DNA from: Okapia johnstoni
Lineage: Eukaryota > Chordata > Mammalia > Artiodactyla > Giraffidae
DNA length: 64,000 bases
Direction of reading: 5' to 3'
Assembly (NCBI GenBank): GCA_024291935.2
Contig: CM044314.1
Coordinates: 25,022,001 to 25,086,000, forward strand
In this document: piece by piece, positions 11,229 through 22,380 of the stretch
Layout of the letters: each line of letters opens with the position of its first letter
How positions within the stretch are numbered: the first letter of the stretch is position 1
Made by a program: the position numbers and the translations under genes
The notes under the pieces: model-generated
The model's input: only the letters and a program-made list of their open reading frames with translations
Database searches by the model: none
What the model was told of the DNA's origin: nothing

Positions 11229-12319
11229 CTCTGTGCAATTTTGTCACATGTAGCTTAACATAACTGTTACCAAGATCAAGACACTCCAAGGGACTACCTC
11301 ATGCTAACCCTTTATAGCCACTCCCATCCCATCCCTACTTCATGGCAACCAGTAATCAGATCTCCATCTCCATAATTATGTTATTTAATAAATGTTCTGT
11401 AAAAGGAATCCACAGTATGTGTCCTTTGGAAATTGGCTTTTCTTCACTCAGCCCTGTTCCCTGGAGATTCATCCATATTTCTGTGTGTGTCAATATTCAT
11501 TCCTTTTTCTTGCCGAGCAGTGTGTTTCATGCTATGGATGTACCAGTGTTTCCATACTCACTCACTGAGGGTCACTGGATCCTCTCCAAACTTCAGCTAT
11601 TACAAATAAACATTCCTGTCCAAATTTCTGTGTGAAAATACATTTTCATTTTCTGGGATAAATGCCCAAGAGTATAATGGCTGGGTCTTCTAGTAACTCC
11701 TTTAATAAGTTTAAAAGGAACTGCCCAAGTATTTTACAAAGTGGCTGCACCATCATACATTTCAACCAGAACTGTAGGAGGGATCCAGTTTCTCTGCATC
11801 CCACAAGATTTGGTGTTGTCACCCTTTTTTTGTTTTAGCTGTTCTGATAGGCATGTAATAATATCACAGTTCCCTAGTGATTACTGCCTTTGAGTATATT
11901 TTCACAACCTTATTTGCCATCTGTGAAGCATCTCTGGTGAAATGCCTGTTTATGTGTTTTGCCCATTTCCTAATGGAATTGTTTGTCTCGTAGTGTTAAA
12001 TTTTGAGAGGTCTATATATATTGCAGGCATTAGTATTTTGTCATGTATGTGGCTTACAAAATTTTTCTCCCAGTCTGCAGTTTATCTTTTCATTCTCTCA
12101 ATAAGGATTTTTCACAGAGGGGCAAAAATTTTTATTTTGATTAATTTTCCTTTTATGGATCATTCTTTTGATGTCAGGCCTAAGTACTCTTTGTCTAGTC
12201 TAGGTCCCAAAGATTTTGTCCTGTTTTTTCCTAAAATTTATTTAGTTTTACATTTAAATCTATAATCTGTTTTGAATTCATATTTGTACAAGGTGCTACA
12301 TTTAGACTTAGGTTCACTT

Positions 12320-12608
12320 CTTTGAATTACGGCCCACCTTAGTCACCTCATTTTGACTTGATTACTTCAGTAAAAACTGTCTCCACTGAGACTCAATTAC
12401 ATGAGATCACTGAACAAGCCACTTGGCTTAAAAAGGTGGCTCTTTCAATGGGGTCTTTCTTTGACTTATTTGATTTTGATTGGTTTGGGTCTTGTAGACC
12501 ATGGCTATGAAGCAGTCTTCAGTTTCCCTTGACGTGTTAGATGAGATGCTGCCTGATTCATGAGTTGTTCAATAAAGCCAATTAGATCTTTTAAATTAAA
12601 AAAAAAAA
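12320..12608 (+). repeat. Unassigned poly(A)-tailed insertion in L1
   Basis: Non-L1 sequence breaks the antisense L1. AATAAA (in GTTCAATAAAGCC, near 12571) lies about 20 bases before an A-run ending near 12608, as in a retroposed transcript or LTR end. I do not recognise the source, and the left border is approximate. Confidence 0.5.
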
Positions 12609-13171
12609 GACTGTATCAGCAAATAAGGTCACAAATCTCCAAATACAGGGAGAACTGACTTGTTTATCATGTTAAGTCACGCAGTTCATGAACATGGTTT
12701 GGGTCTGCATTTGTTTAGGTCTCCTTTGATTTCTTTCATCAACATTTTATAATTGTCAGCTTTTCGGATCCTGTACATGTTTTGCTACACTTGCACCTAA
12801 GGGTTTGATTTTCTTTGGAGTGAGTATAAATGGTATTATGGCTTTAATGTCAATTTTCAAATGCTCATTGTTAGTGTATAGAAATAAGGTAAACTTTTGT
12901 TTTTTGATCATTTATCTTTTAACCTTGCCAAACATGCTTATTACCTCTGAGAGCTTGCTCTCATGTTTTGCAGATTCCTTTGGATTTTATACATATACCA
13001 TAATGTTATCTGCAAATAGGGACAGTTAAATTTCTTCCTTTATAATTTGTGTGCCTTTTTTCCTTTCCTTATCACAGTGGCTAGAACTTCTAGCACTATG
13101 TGAAATAACAGTGGTGAGAATAAGCATCTCTCCCTTGTTCCCAAATTCAGAAAGAGAGCATTTAGCCCTTA

Positions 13172-13535
13172 TATGGGAAAACAATCCAAGAAAGAGTGGC
13201 TATATGTATTTGACAAGAGATTTGTTTTATTGTACACCTGAAACTAACAGAAAATCGTAAATCAACTATTCTGTGTGCTAAGTCACTTCAGTCGTATCTG
13301 ACTCTTTGCGACCCTATAGACTATAGCTCATCAGGCTCCTCTGTCCATGGGATTCTCTAGGCAAGTGTACTAGAGTGGGTTGCCATGCCCTCCTTCAGAG
13401 GATATTCCTGACCCAAGGGTCGAACCTGTGTCTCTTATGTCTCCTGCATTGGTAGACGGGTTCTTTACCACTAGCACAAACTGGGAAGCCAAAATCAACT
13501 GTACCCCAATAAAAATTTTTAAAAAGAAAGTATTT
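13172..13535 (+). repeat. Cetartiodactyl L1 3' tail inserted in antisense L1
   Basis: Contains ATATGGGAAAACAATCC, TACACCTGAAACTAAC and AATAAAAATTT, the common cetartiodactyl L1 3' end, in plus orientation. It is itself split by a Bov-tA at 13273-13490. Confidence 0.75.
13273..13490 (-). repeat. Bov-tA SINE, antisense
   Basis: Reverse Bov-tA: CTAAGTCACTTCAGTCGTAT at the left, and the reverse tRNA head at the right ending in CTGGGAAGCC. AAATCAACT repeats at both borders as the target-site duplication. Confidence 0.88.
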
Positions 13536-14556
13536 AGTTCTTTAACATTAAGTATAGCATGATATTAGCTGCAGGTATTTTGGTAGATTTTCTTTAGCAA
13601 GTTGAATGAGTTCACCTCTCTATTTTAAGTTTGTTGAGGCTTTTGAAAATAATAATTGGCTATAGGATTTGTCCCATTCTTTACCTGCATCCATGGATAT
13701 AGTCATATTTTTTGCCTTTGACCAGTTGATGCTGATGGTATTGGTTAATTTTAAAATATTAAACCAACCTTGAATTCCAAAATAAATCCTACTATGAGTA
13801 TATAAGGTTTTGCTTTATACTCCTGGATTTGATTTGCTTATATTTTCCTGAAGACTTTTGCTTCTAGGTTCCCAAAACATATTAGTTTTTCATTCTATTT
13901 CTATTTCTCTGTTTGTACTTTCTCTGGTTTTGGTATCAAAATAACATTGGTCTCATAAAATAAGTTGGCAAGTGTTTCCTCTTTTTGTATTTTCTGAGAT
14001 AGATTTTGCAGAAGTGGTGATAATTCTCTAAATGTTTTCTAGAGCTTTCCACTGAAGTAATTTTGGCCTGCAGATTTCTTTTTCAGGAGTTTTAAAACTA
14101 TCAATCTGATTCATTTAACAGTTACATTACTATTCAGTTTGTCTCATTCACCTTGATTGAATTTTGGTTGTTGTAATATTTGAGGAATTAGTCAATTGGT
14201 TTTTTCTAAGTTGTCAAATTTATTCTCATAGAGTTTATTGTAGTACTCCCTTACTATGTTTTAAATGGCTGCAGGATATCTTGTAATATCTCCTGTTTCA
14301 TTCTTGATATTGATGATTTGGGTCTTTTATTTATCTTAGCCTTGCTAAAAGATTATCAATTTTAATGATATTTTTTATTAATTTTCTGTATTGTTTTATT
14401 TCTTTTCAACGTCTTAAATTTATGCCTTCATTAGTTCTTCCTTTAAATTGCATTGGGTATATTTTGCTCTTTTTTCTCTAACTTCTTGAGGTATGAGCAT
14501 GTATTATTATTTTGAGAACTTTCCTCATTCCTAACATAAGCATTTAGGATTAAACT

Positions 14557-15213
14557 AAAATCATGGCATCCAATCCCATCATTTCATGGCAAATAAATTG
14601 GGGAAAATTAGAAACAGTGACAGATTTATTTTCTTGGGCTCCAAAATCACTGCAGATGGTCACTGCAGCCATGAAATTAAAAGACGCCTGCTCCTTGGAA
14701 GAAAAGCTATAACAAACCTAGACAACATATTAAAAAGCAGAAACATCACTTTGCTGACAAAGGTCCATATAGTCAAAGCTATGGTTTTTCCAGTAGTCAT
14801 GTATGGACATGAGAGTTGGACCATAAGGAAGGCTAAGCACCGAAGAATTGATGCTTTTGAACTGTGGTGTTGAAGAAGACTCTTGAAAGTCCGTTGCACT
14901 GTGAGGAGGTCAAACCAGTCAATCCAAAAGGAAATCAGTCCTGAATATTCATTGGAAGGAATGATGCTGAGGCTGAAGCTCCAAAACTGGCCACCTGATG
15001 CGAAGGGCTGACTCATTGGAAAAGTCCCCTATAGTGGGAAAGACTGAGGGCAGGAGGAGAAGGGGGTGACAGAGGAGATGATTAGATGGCATCACCAACT
15101 TAATGGACAAGTGTTTGAGCAAGCTCAGGGAGATGGTGAAGAACAGAGAAGCCTGGCGTGCTGCAGTCCATGAAGTTGCAAAGAGTCAGACACAACTGAG
15201 AGACTGAACAACA
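14557..15213 (+). repeat. BovB LINE 3' part (reverse transcriptase C-terminus)
   Basis: An open stretch at 14586-14873 encodes BovB RT end sequence (for example DRFIFLGSKITADGHCSHEI). The tail continues to GACACAACTGAGAGACTGAA. 5'-truncated, stop codons present, inactive. It splits the L1 between CATTTAGGATT and GCTATAAA. Confidence 0.9.
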
Positions 15214-15870
15214 GGGCTATAAATTTTCCTCTTAGCATGGCTTTTGCTGTATCCCACAATTTTTGATATGTCATGTTTTTATTTTTATCCAGTTCTATTT
15301 ATTATTATATTTCCTTTGAAATTCCCTTTTTGCTCCATGGGTTATTTAGAAGTATGTTGATGATTACTTTCCAAGTGTTTGGAGATGTTCCTTTTGTCTT
15401 TATCTTATTGGTTTCTCTGTATGATTTCAGTTCTTTTAAATAAGTTAAGGTTTGTTTTATGGCCTAGATTATAGCCTATCTTGGTAAACATCCCACGGCT
15501 GTTTGAAAGGAATATGTATTCTGTTGTTGCTTGATGATATGTTCTGTGTTCTCTCACTTCCTGAGAGTGAGATGTTGAATTCTCAAGCATAATTATGGCT
15601 TTGTCTATTTGTCCTTTTAGCTCTATCAATTCACATGAAAGAATTGTTGTTTCATGCATAATATTTAGGATTGCTGTATCTTCTTAGTGGATTGGTGCTT
15701 CTATTATGTAATGTTCCTCTTTGTTCCTAGGAATTTTCTTTGCTTTAAATTCTACTCTATGTGATATTAACATAGCCACTCATCCTTTTTAAAATTGGTG
15801 CTTGGAACGAATATATCTTTTTCCATTCTTTATCTTTCAACCTATCTACGCCATTATGTTTGAAGTGATT

Positions 15871-16380
15871 TTTTTTTTTAATTCATGAGATAAGTTTTAT
15901 TCTGTTTGCTGTGAGGAAAAAAAGAGATCAACTTCTTTGAAACCCAAATCATTATGGTGGACAGATTACACTGAATATGTTATTGGCTTATAGATGACCC
16001 TTTAGGAAGTCAATATGTATACAGTTCCCATTAACCTAAAAAAAACACATTATTTAAATTTCATGTTTCAAAGAGACTTATTTTTTCCTCTTTTTTTTCT
16101 TTTTATGGCTCTGATCAATATTTTATGGTATCTGCCGTATTGTTCTCCAGTGCAAACAAATGCATATCAGTCATTTGTATATTTAAAGTGATAAACTCAG
16201 AAGGGTTTTCTGAACAAAACTTTGGCTCTGCTTCTAGATGTTTCATCTACCAGAAGTGAGGTGGTCTTGTATTCAAGGAGGTATCTTGTTTAGGTAAATT
16301 GTTTAGGTAAATTTTTTCTTAATTTCGTAGACTAGTCTCATCCCTACCTTCTAATGTTTATGGTCTGCCTTTCACCAGAA
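15871..16380 (-). pseudogene. Probable processed retrocopy, source unidentified
   Basis: Non-L1 insert in the L1 block. On the minus strand it ends with an AATAAA (in AGAATAAAACTTATC) about 16 bases before an 11-base A-run. Imperfect direct repeats (TTTGAAGTGATTT and ATATGAAGTGAATT) flank it. One minus-strand frame gives TGEQYGRYHKILIRAIKRKK, then a stop. I do not recognise the parent transcript. Confidence 0.55.
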
Positions 16381-16797
16381 ACATATATGAAGTGAATTTC
16401 TTGATAAGAGCCTATAATTGGAACATTTTTTATCACTTTATCAATATCTGTCTCTTAATTGATGTACTTGTATCATTTACATTTAAAGCAATTCTTGACA
16501 TGTTAGTGCTTAAATCTGTCATTTTATTGTTATTTTCTGTTTGTACCTTTTGTATCTATTCCTCTGTTTATTTTTTCTTGGCTTCCTATAGGTTATTTGA
16601 ACATTTCTGAGATTACTTTTTTAAGTAATAAGGCTAACAGACTTATTTACAATAGTTTTAAATTAAATACATTGATCTGTATAGTTTCATTAGTAGTTGC
16701 TCAAGATATTACCACACCAGATACTACTTATCACAGCCTAGTGGTATAGCTATTTTACCAGTCTGAGTGATGTGCAGAAGCCTTTCTTCCATCTGAA

Positions 16798-17088
16798 ATT
16801 TTTAAAAATATTTATTTATTTGGCTGCACCACGTCTTAGTGGTGGCACCTGGGATACTTCATTGTGGTGCATGGACTCTCTAGTTGTGGCGCACAGGCTC
16901 AGAAGCTGCAGCATGTGGGCTCCAGAGCACATCAACTTCAGTAGTCCTGCCAGAGGGCTCTCTAGCTGTGGCTTAAAGGCTTAGTTGCTCTGTGACATGT
17001 GGGATCTTAGTTCCCTGACCAGGGATCAAACCTGCATCCTCAGCATTGCAAGGCAAATTCTCAACCAATGAACCACCAAGGAAGTCCC
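16798..17088 (-). repeat. CHR-type SINE, antisense
   Basis: Reverse-oriented SINE: A/T-rich tail at the left, TTGGCTGCACCACGTCTTAG, and the reversed tRNA-like head ending ACCACCAAGGAAGTCCC. Confidence 0.85.
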
Positions 17089-17136
17089 TAGACTTTCTTT
17101 ACTGTATTTATTTTTCTGAATTTTAAAATTATTTTT

Positions 17137-17275
17137 TCTTTAGGGAATCCCCTGGTGGTCGAATGGTTAGGACTCTGTGCTTTCACTGCTGAGGCTTGGG
17201 TTCAATCCCTAGTCAGGGAACTAGTATCCCACAAGCCATGCAGTGTAGCCCAGAAATAAAGATTTTTAATAAGTA
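17137..17275 (+). repeat. CHR-type SINE, sense
   Basis: Head AGGGAATCCCCTGGTGGTCG, box-B-like GGTTCAATCCC, then AATAAAGATTTTTAATAAG. Shorter than the neighbouring antisense copy. Confidence 0.83.
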
Positions 17276-17409
17276 AAATTTTTTGTTTGCCTTTGGTTTT
17301 CACAAGTTTAACTCTGATGTGTCTGGTTGGTGTGGATTTCTTTGGATTCATCTTGTTTGGAAATACTCAACTTCTTGAATCTGGACGTTTATATCTTTCA
17401 TGTGGCTTG

Positions 17410-17428
17410 TTTTTTTTTTTTTTTTTTT
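17410..17428. repeat. Poly(T) tract
   Basis: 19 T in a row, likely the reversed poly(A) tail of an L1 copy that continues to about 18060. Confidence 0.85.
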
Positions 17429-18129
17429 AATGGAAACTTACAGAAAGCAAAACATTTTTATTTTGATATAATTCAATTTGCCAATTTTTAATTTATTTTT
17501 TGTCCATTCTAAAAAATCTTTACCTATTCAATGTCATGAAAGTTTTCTCCTATGTTTTCTTAAAGATGTATAGTTTTATCTTTTTAAGGTCTCTAATCCT
17601 TTTTACCTTAATTTTTGAGTGTGAATGAGGTAAGAATCAAAGCCCTTTTTGTCCTGGTAGACATCTAGTTTGTCCAGTACCATTTGTTGAAAAGAGTTTT
17701 CTTTTCATAGTGAATTTTCTTTTTATAGTGAATTTCTTTTCATAGTGAATTTTAATTGATAAGAAAGCCTTGGTAACTTTGTTGGAAATCAATAGACCAT
17801 ATACATATGGATAAATTTCTAGACATTAGAATTCATTAGTAAAGCAATCTGGGCCTGGAATTTTTTTTTTGGAATGGGGGCTTTTTAATTATTAATTCAA
17901 AAAATTTTCCACAAAGAAGACTATCCAGATTTTCTCTTCTTACATCAATTTTGGTTGTTTGTGCCTTTCAAAGAATTTGTCCATGTTATGGCAGTTGTCA
18001 AAAATTTATATAAAGTTGATCATAATATGCTTTTGTTGTTTTTTTAATGACTGCAAGATCATCAGTAATGACCACCCTTTCACTCTTATATTGGAAATGT
18101 GTATCTCCTCCATTTTCTCATCTGTAAAT

Positions 18130-19319
18130 AAAAATTAAGAATTCAAAACTCAGCCATACTAGCCATGCCCCTGACCACCTGGCCATCAGCCCTCAGGCCA
18201 TGAATCACCAGCAGCCTTGTAAGAGGAAGCAGTGATAACCCCAGGTCCCAGAAGGGCTGCCCTGACTGCTTGTCTGTCCTAATCCACCCCTGCAGGGCAG
18301 GAATTAATAGCCCCTGTTCCACACAGTCCATGAGTTTCTCTATCTGGTGCTCCCTTCCTTGTAAACTCCCTCCCCCTAGTTGAATGTCCCTCTTCTCAAA
18401 GTCCCCTTTTGTCCCCTCCCACCTTTCTGTTTCCTCCTTTCTCGGGGGTCCCTGACCCACCTTGCTTTCCCACCATCTACCAGTCACTGGTGCCCTTGCC
18501 TGACCTGGACCAGGGGCTCCCCATGGCTCCAGGGCCCACATCAAGGACATAAACTACCTTCTGGAGTGAAGTAGGTCAGGAGGGGTTCCATTTGACCACA
18601 CAGTGCATCCCCTGATGGGGCTGTAGGAGTTGAGGCATGAAAGAATGGAAGGCCTGGGATATGGGGATACTGCAGGCAGTTAGTGGCTGAGCTGAAGACT
18701 GACCAGAGGAGGTAGTGTTTGAGGCCGAATTTGGGGACTGTGAAGAAGGGAATCAGGGAAATGGAGTCAACGCAGGGCTGATATAAGGCATTCTAGGGAA
18801 AGCTAAGTTGGGGCGAGCAGGGCCATGAGACCTGACGAAGCCAGAACCAACCCATTTAAGCATGTTGGCAGAAGGACAGAAAGGACCTCTGAAGCCCAAG
18901 GCAGTGAGAAATGGGAGTCTGGAGCAGCTGAGTGAGCACAGCTGAGGGCCCTCCAGAAGACTGCAGGGTGGAGCCCGGAGAGCTAAGCCCAGAGAATGTC
19001 TGCATCTGGGGAGAGGAGGAGGGAGGGTCTGAACAGACAGGGAGGGAGCCCCTCCTTCCTGAATGGAGACTGTAACTGGAGCACAAGCCCCCTTTCCCTA
19101 CCTTCAAAACTGCTTCTCTGATTGAAGCACAGTAATTCAAGAAGCAAAGGGAAGGTCTGATAGATTTGAAATACATCCTAAAGCCACAGTCATGAAAACT
19201 ATATGGTCTGAGTCAGAACAGATGAAACAGAAAGGAAAAAAGAAAAAATTCCCTAGAAAGCATCCTTATCCACATTTGCCACATCCCCCAGATGTCTCCT
19301 TCTCAAGGAACCTCTCCCA

Positions 19320-19353
<34 letters not shown>

Positions 19354-20440
19354 CTCCTAACCCTAACACTTCTCCTGGTAACCCCATGGAAAGAGCAGAG
19401 AACAGACACCAATAAACTTTCCAGAGCTTAATCCACAGCCACTGAGAGAAAGCTACCAGTAAACTTCTATGAGATATGGGTTACAAACACCTGTATGTAG
19501 ATGGAGGATAAACTCAGGATCTTAACTCTTGGCCATTACAGTTCATTGCAGGGAGTCACAGTTAGGTGGTCTAAAAAGAAAAGGATAAGAAAATAAGACT
19601 GGGATTTCCCCCGGGTTTAAAGATGAAGTAAATGACATTTGAGCGAAGATACTGACCTCAGAACACATTGCAGGAACCCATCTGCGAGCCTGGAATTGGT
19701 TTATCCCTATGACTCCATCAGAGGTAAGATATCTGTCCCCATGTTGCAGCTCCCAGAGGTGGCATCTTCATCAGCTGCAGGTGCAGAGCAAGGAGTCTCT
19801 GAGGCCCCATCACAGGCAAAATCATGCAGTTTTCCTAAACTCTAAGAGAAATGAACCAAAAAGGAAAAAAGGAAGGAAAGATAAATGTGGCAGACCAAAG
19901 CTTACTCTATAAAATGTGTAGCCCATTTACATGGTATTTCTCTTTGAAAAGCAGAAGAAGTATTTGTGGTATACCTATACACACTGATTGTAGACCACAT
20001 TCTAGAACAGCAGTCTACAAAAATCCTCCCTCTTCAGGGTAAAAGAATCACATGTTGTAACGCATGTGGCTTTACACACTGACTAAATCAGCCAAAATGA
20101 GTAGAAAAGATAAGTGGCAATGCCAGGCGTGTTGAGTGCACATCCGGGGCGTGGAGACCCCATTGACCTGTGGAGGCTGCTCACTTAGCACCTGATCCAC
20201 TCAGACCAGGCAGCCAAGACAGCGTGCCTGTGGGTGTGCGGATGCTCTGGCCCAACCTGAGCCAGGCACAGGGGCCCAATTCCCCTGACCGTCAAGGAGG
20301 CCGGGACGACGCCTCTGTTTTGTAGGGAGGAAGTCGAGGTTTGCAGAGCCAAGGCCATCTCCACTCTCCTTCCTACAAGCTCCAGCACAGCCGCCGTTTG
20401 GTGAATGCAGTTTGGGAGCGGGGGTGGCAGGAGGGATTGA
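18130..20440. other. Intergenic DNA without a recognisable gene
   Basis: Single-copy, moderately GC-rich. A (CA)n tract lies at 19320-19351. Open frames are short and unlike any family I know. Confidence 0.6.
19320..19351. repeat. (CA)n microsatellite
   Basis: About 16 uninterrupted CA units; likely polymorphic. Confidence 0.95.
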
Positions 20441-20660
20441 AATAACACTGGCTGGAGTGTGGGTTCAGGCCGGTGGGCCGGCAGGCGGACAATTAATTAC
20501 GAGGATCCCGCTTTGAGCCGGGCGAGGGCCCAGCTAGGCCGGGTGTTTACATGCACGCTCGTCTGTTTGGGGCCTGCAAATCCGTGTCAGATGTTAATGG
20601 AACAGCATCATTTTTCTGCCGAGGTGGCATCCCCTGGGATGTTTGGATGAGGCAGCCGAT
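20440..20660. promoter_or_regulatory. Candidate conserved non-coding element D
   Basis: CpG-rich flank, then CAATTAATTACG (20490-20501, palindromic homeodomain site), the forkhead-like GGTGTTTACATG (20542-20553) and GATGTTAATGG near 20590. Single-copy and non-coding. It resembles element C in motif content. Confidence 0.45.
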
Positions 20661-21164
20661 GGGACTCGGCCTGGGAAAGGCGGGCTAGTGGCTAAGGAGG
20701 GAGCCCATTTGTCAGGCTGCCCGACAGCCCACAGAGCACCCCTCCCACCACCACCCCTCCTCAGCTCCGCGGCCCCGCCCGGCATCCCTCCATCCAAAGC
20801 ACTCTGGGGACGCAAAACCCTGAGTCGTGAGAAGTAGGATCCACTCCAAAATATGGGAAGGAGACTGCAAGCTGGAAGTGAGTAAACATTTAATTGAGCA
20901 TCGACACAACCACTTGGGTTCACACCCAGCCCAGGGCGCAGCCTCTGCTCCACACACCTCTGCAAGTTGGGGTGTGCATGGCATGTCCATTGGCAGATCC
21001 CTCAGGCCAGGCCTGGCCACCTGAGGCCTGGCTGTGTCTTGTGTCCTGTTGCAGCTTCCCTCCTGAGTGGGCAGTCCTCTGCAGGCCATAGCAGAGAAGA
21101 TCTGGGGGAGACCAGGTGGGGACATTCCACCCCTTTATCTTCAGCTCCCTGCTTCATCCCTCTC

Positions 21165-21265
21165 CTCATCATCAGGAAGGTTGATGGAAGAAGAGGCCCA
21201 GAGAGGGGAAGTGACCTGCCTGAGATAACACAGCCAACAGGCTGTCAGGTCAGGCAGGTGGAAGA
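21165..21265. repeat. MIR element (partial)
   Basis: AGGCCCAGAGAGGGGAAGTG and CCTGAGATAACACAGCCA are standard MIR core words. Confidence 0.75.
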
Positions 21266-21539
21266 GAGGAGCGTGCTCCAGCAGAGGGCCAGGTGGGAAC
21301 GGTGACCCATAGGGAGAAGTCGGCCCCATAGAATTTCTGTGTGGGTTTGAGATATCAGTCACTCAAGATGAAGAAGCTGAAGCCAGCCACAAGTTTCCAC
21401 AGCCAGGCGAGGTGAGGTCTTCCACAGACTCCTTGGGTCAGGGATATAGCCACTCGTGGCAGGGGACGCAGCCTGGACCAAGGATTGGGGCAGAAGAAGC
21501 CTTGCTGGAACCCAGGCCCTGCCAAGCTCTCCACTCACA

Positions 21540-21680
21540 CCATCCCCACTGTTCCTCACAAAGCTTGATCCTGCCCCTGGGCCTTTGCTCTATTGTTCCC
21601 TTGGCCTCGGCACTCTTCCCCCATGATCTCTGGGCTCTGCCCAAAGGTCACCTCCTCAGAAAGGCCTCCCAGCCCCAGGA
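21540..21680. repeat. L2-like fragment
   Basis: GGCCTTTGCTCTATTGTTCC and AAGGTCACCTCCTCAGAAAG resemble antisense L2. Confidence 0.65.
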
Positions 21681-22249
21681 CCCAAACCTGAGGTGTAGGG
21701 GGCAGTGGTAAGTAGTTAGCCTTGGGAAACCGCATGGCATTCTTCCCAGCACACAATAGGCACTCAGGAAAGTGTACCACACTGGCAGCATAATCACAAC
21801 ATGAAACCCGTGGAATTTAGGACAAGCATCTAATGTCTTTGAAATGAATTTTGTGTACCATTATCATTACTGCTAGGGAATTTTTTTTCCACAGGGCTGG
21901 GAACACAGTCTTAGGTTTTATATCAGCAGCATCTTTTTCTTTAAATCTTGGATGGTAAGCACTCTTCACTCTTTCTCCCACACACTGTGCAGCCTCTCTG
22001 AACCATGGGCAAGGAAGCAGAGACCCCTGGTAGCCATGTGTCCAACAGAACACCTGCCTCAGGGTCCCCATCTGCAAAGAGGGCTCCTTGTTCAGGGCTG
22101 TGCACAGAGGGAGGTAGGCTGGGTCCAGAGGGGAACGTGGGGTTTGGGGAGGAGGGATTCGAAGGTCTCTGTGCAGCCTGGGAAAGGGGAAGGCCCCATG
22201 ATGGAGCGGAGAGTCAGGCAAGAAAACTGCTGCCCTGCCTGACTTATGT

Positions 22250-22380
22250 CCCCTCCCTGTGCTCACCCTCTACTCCAGCCATCCTCAAAGATGGCACCTC
22301 ACCTTGTCCCCACCTCAGGGCCTTTGAACGGTTGGTTGCTCCTTTCTGCTCTGGCACAGCTCTTTCTCCTGCATCTTGAG
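22250..22380. repeat. L2-like fragment
   Basis: CACCTCAGGGCCTTTGAACG followed by CTCTGGCACAGCTCTTTCTC, again antisense L2-like. Confidence 0.55.

Larger units (their letters stand above)
10430..18125 (-). repeat. Antisense L1 block with nested insertions
   Basis: Most of this AT-rich 7.7 kb reads on the minus strand as L1 3' UTR and ORF2, probably from more than one copy (3' UTR-like sequence recurs at about 10430, 10980 and 17430). Inserts are listed separately. All frames are broken. Confidence 0.82.

Noticed and set aside
14586..14873. 95-residue open frame resembling a reverse transcriptase end
   Set aside because: It is the decayed C-terminal part of a truncated BovB, not a host gene or an active element.
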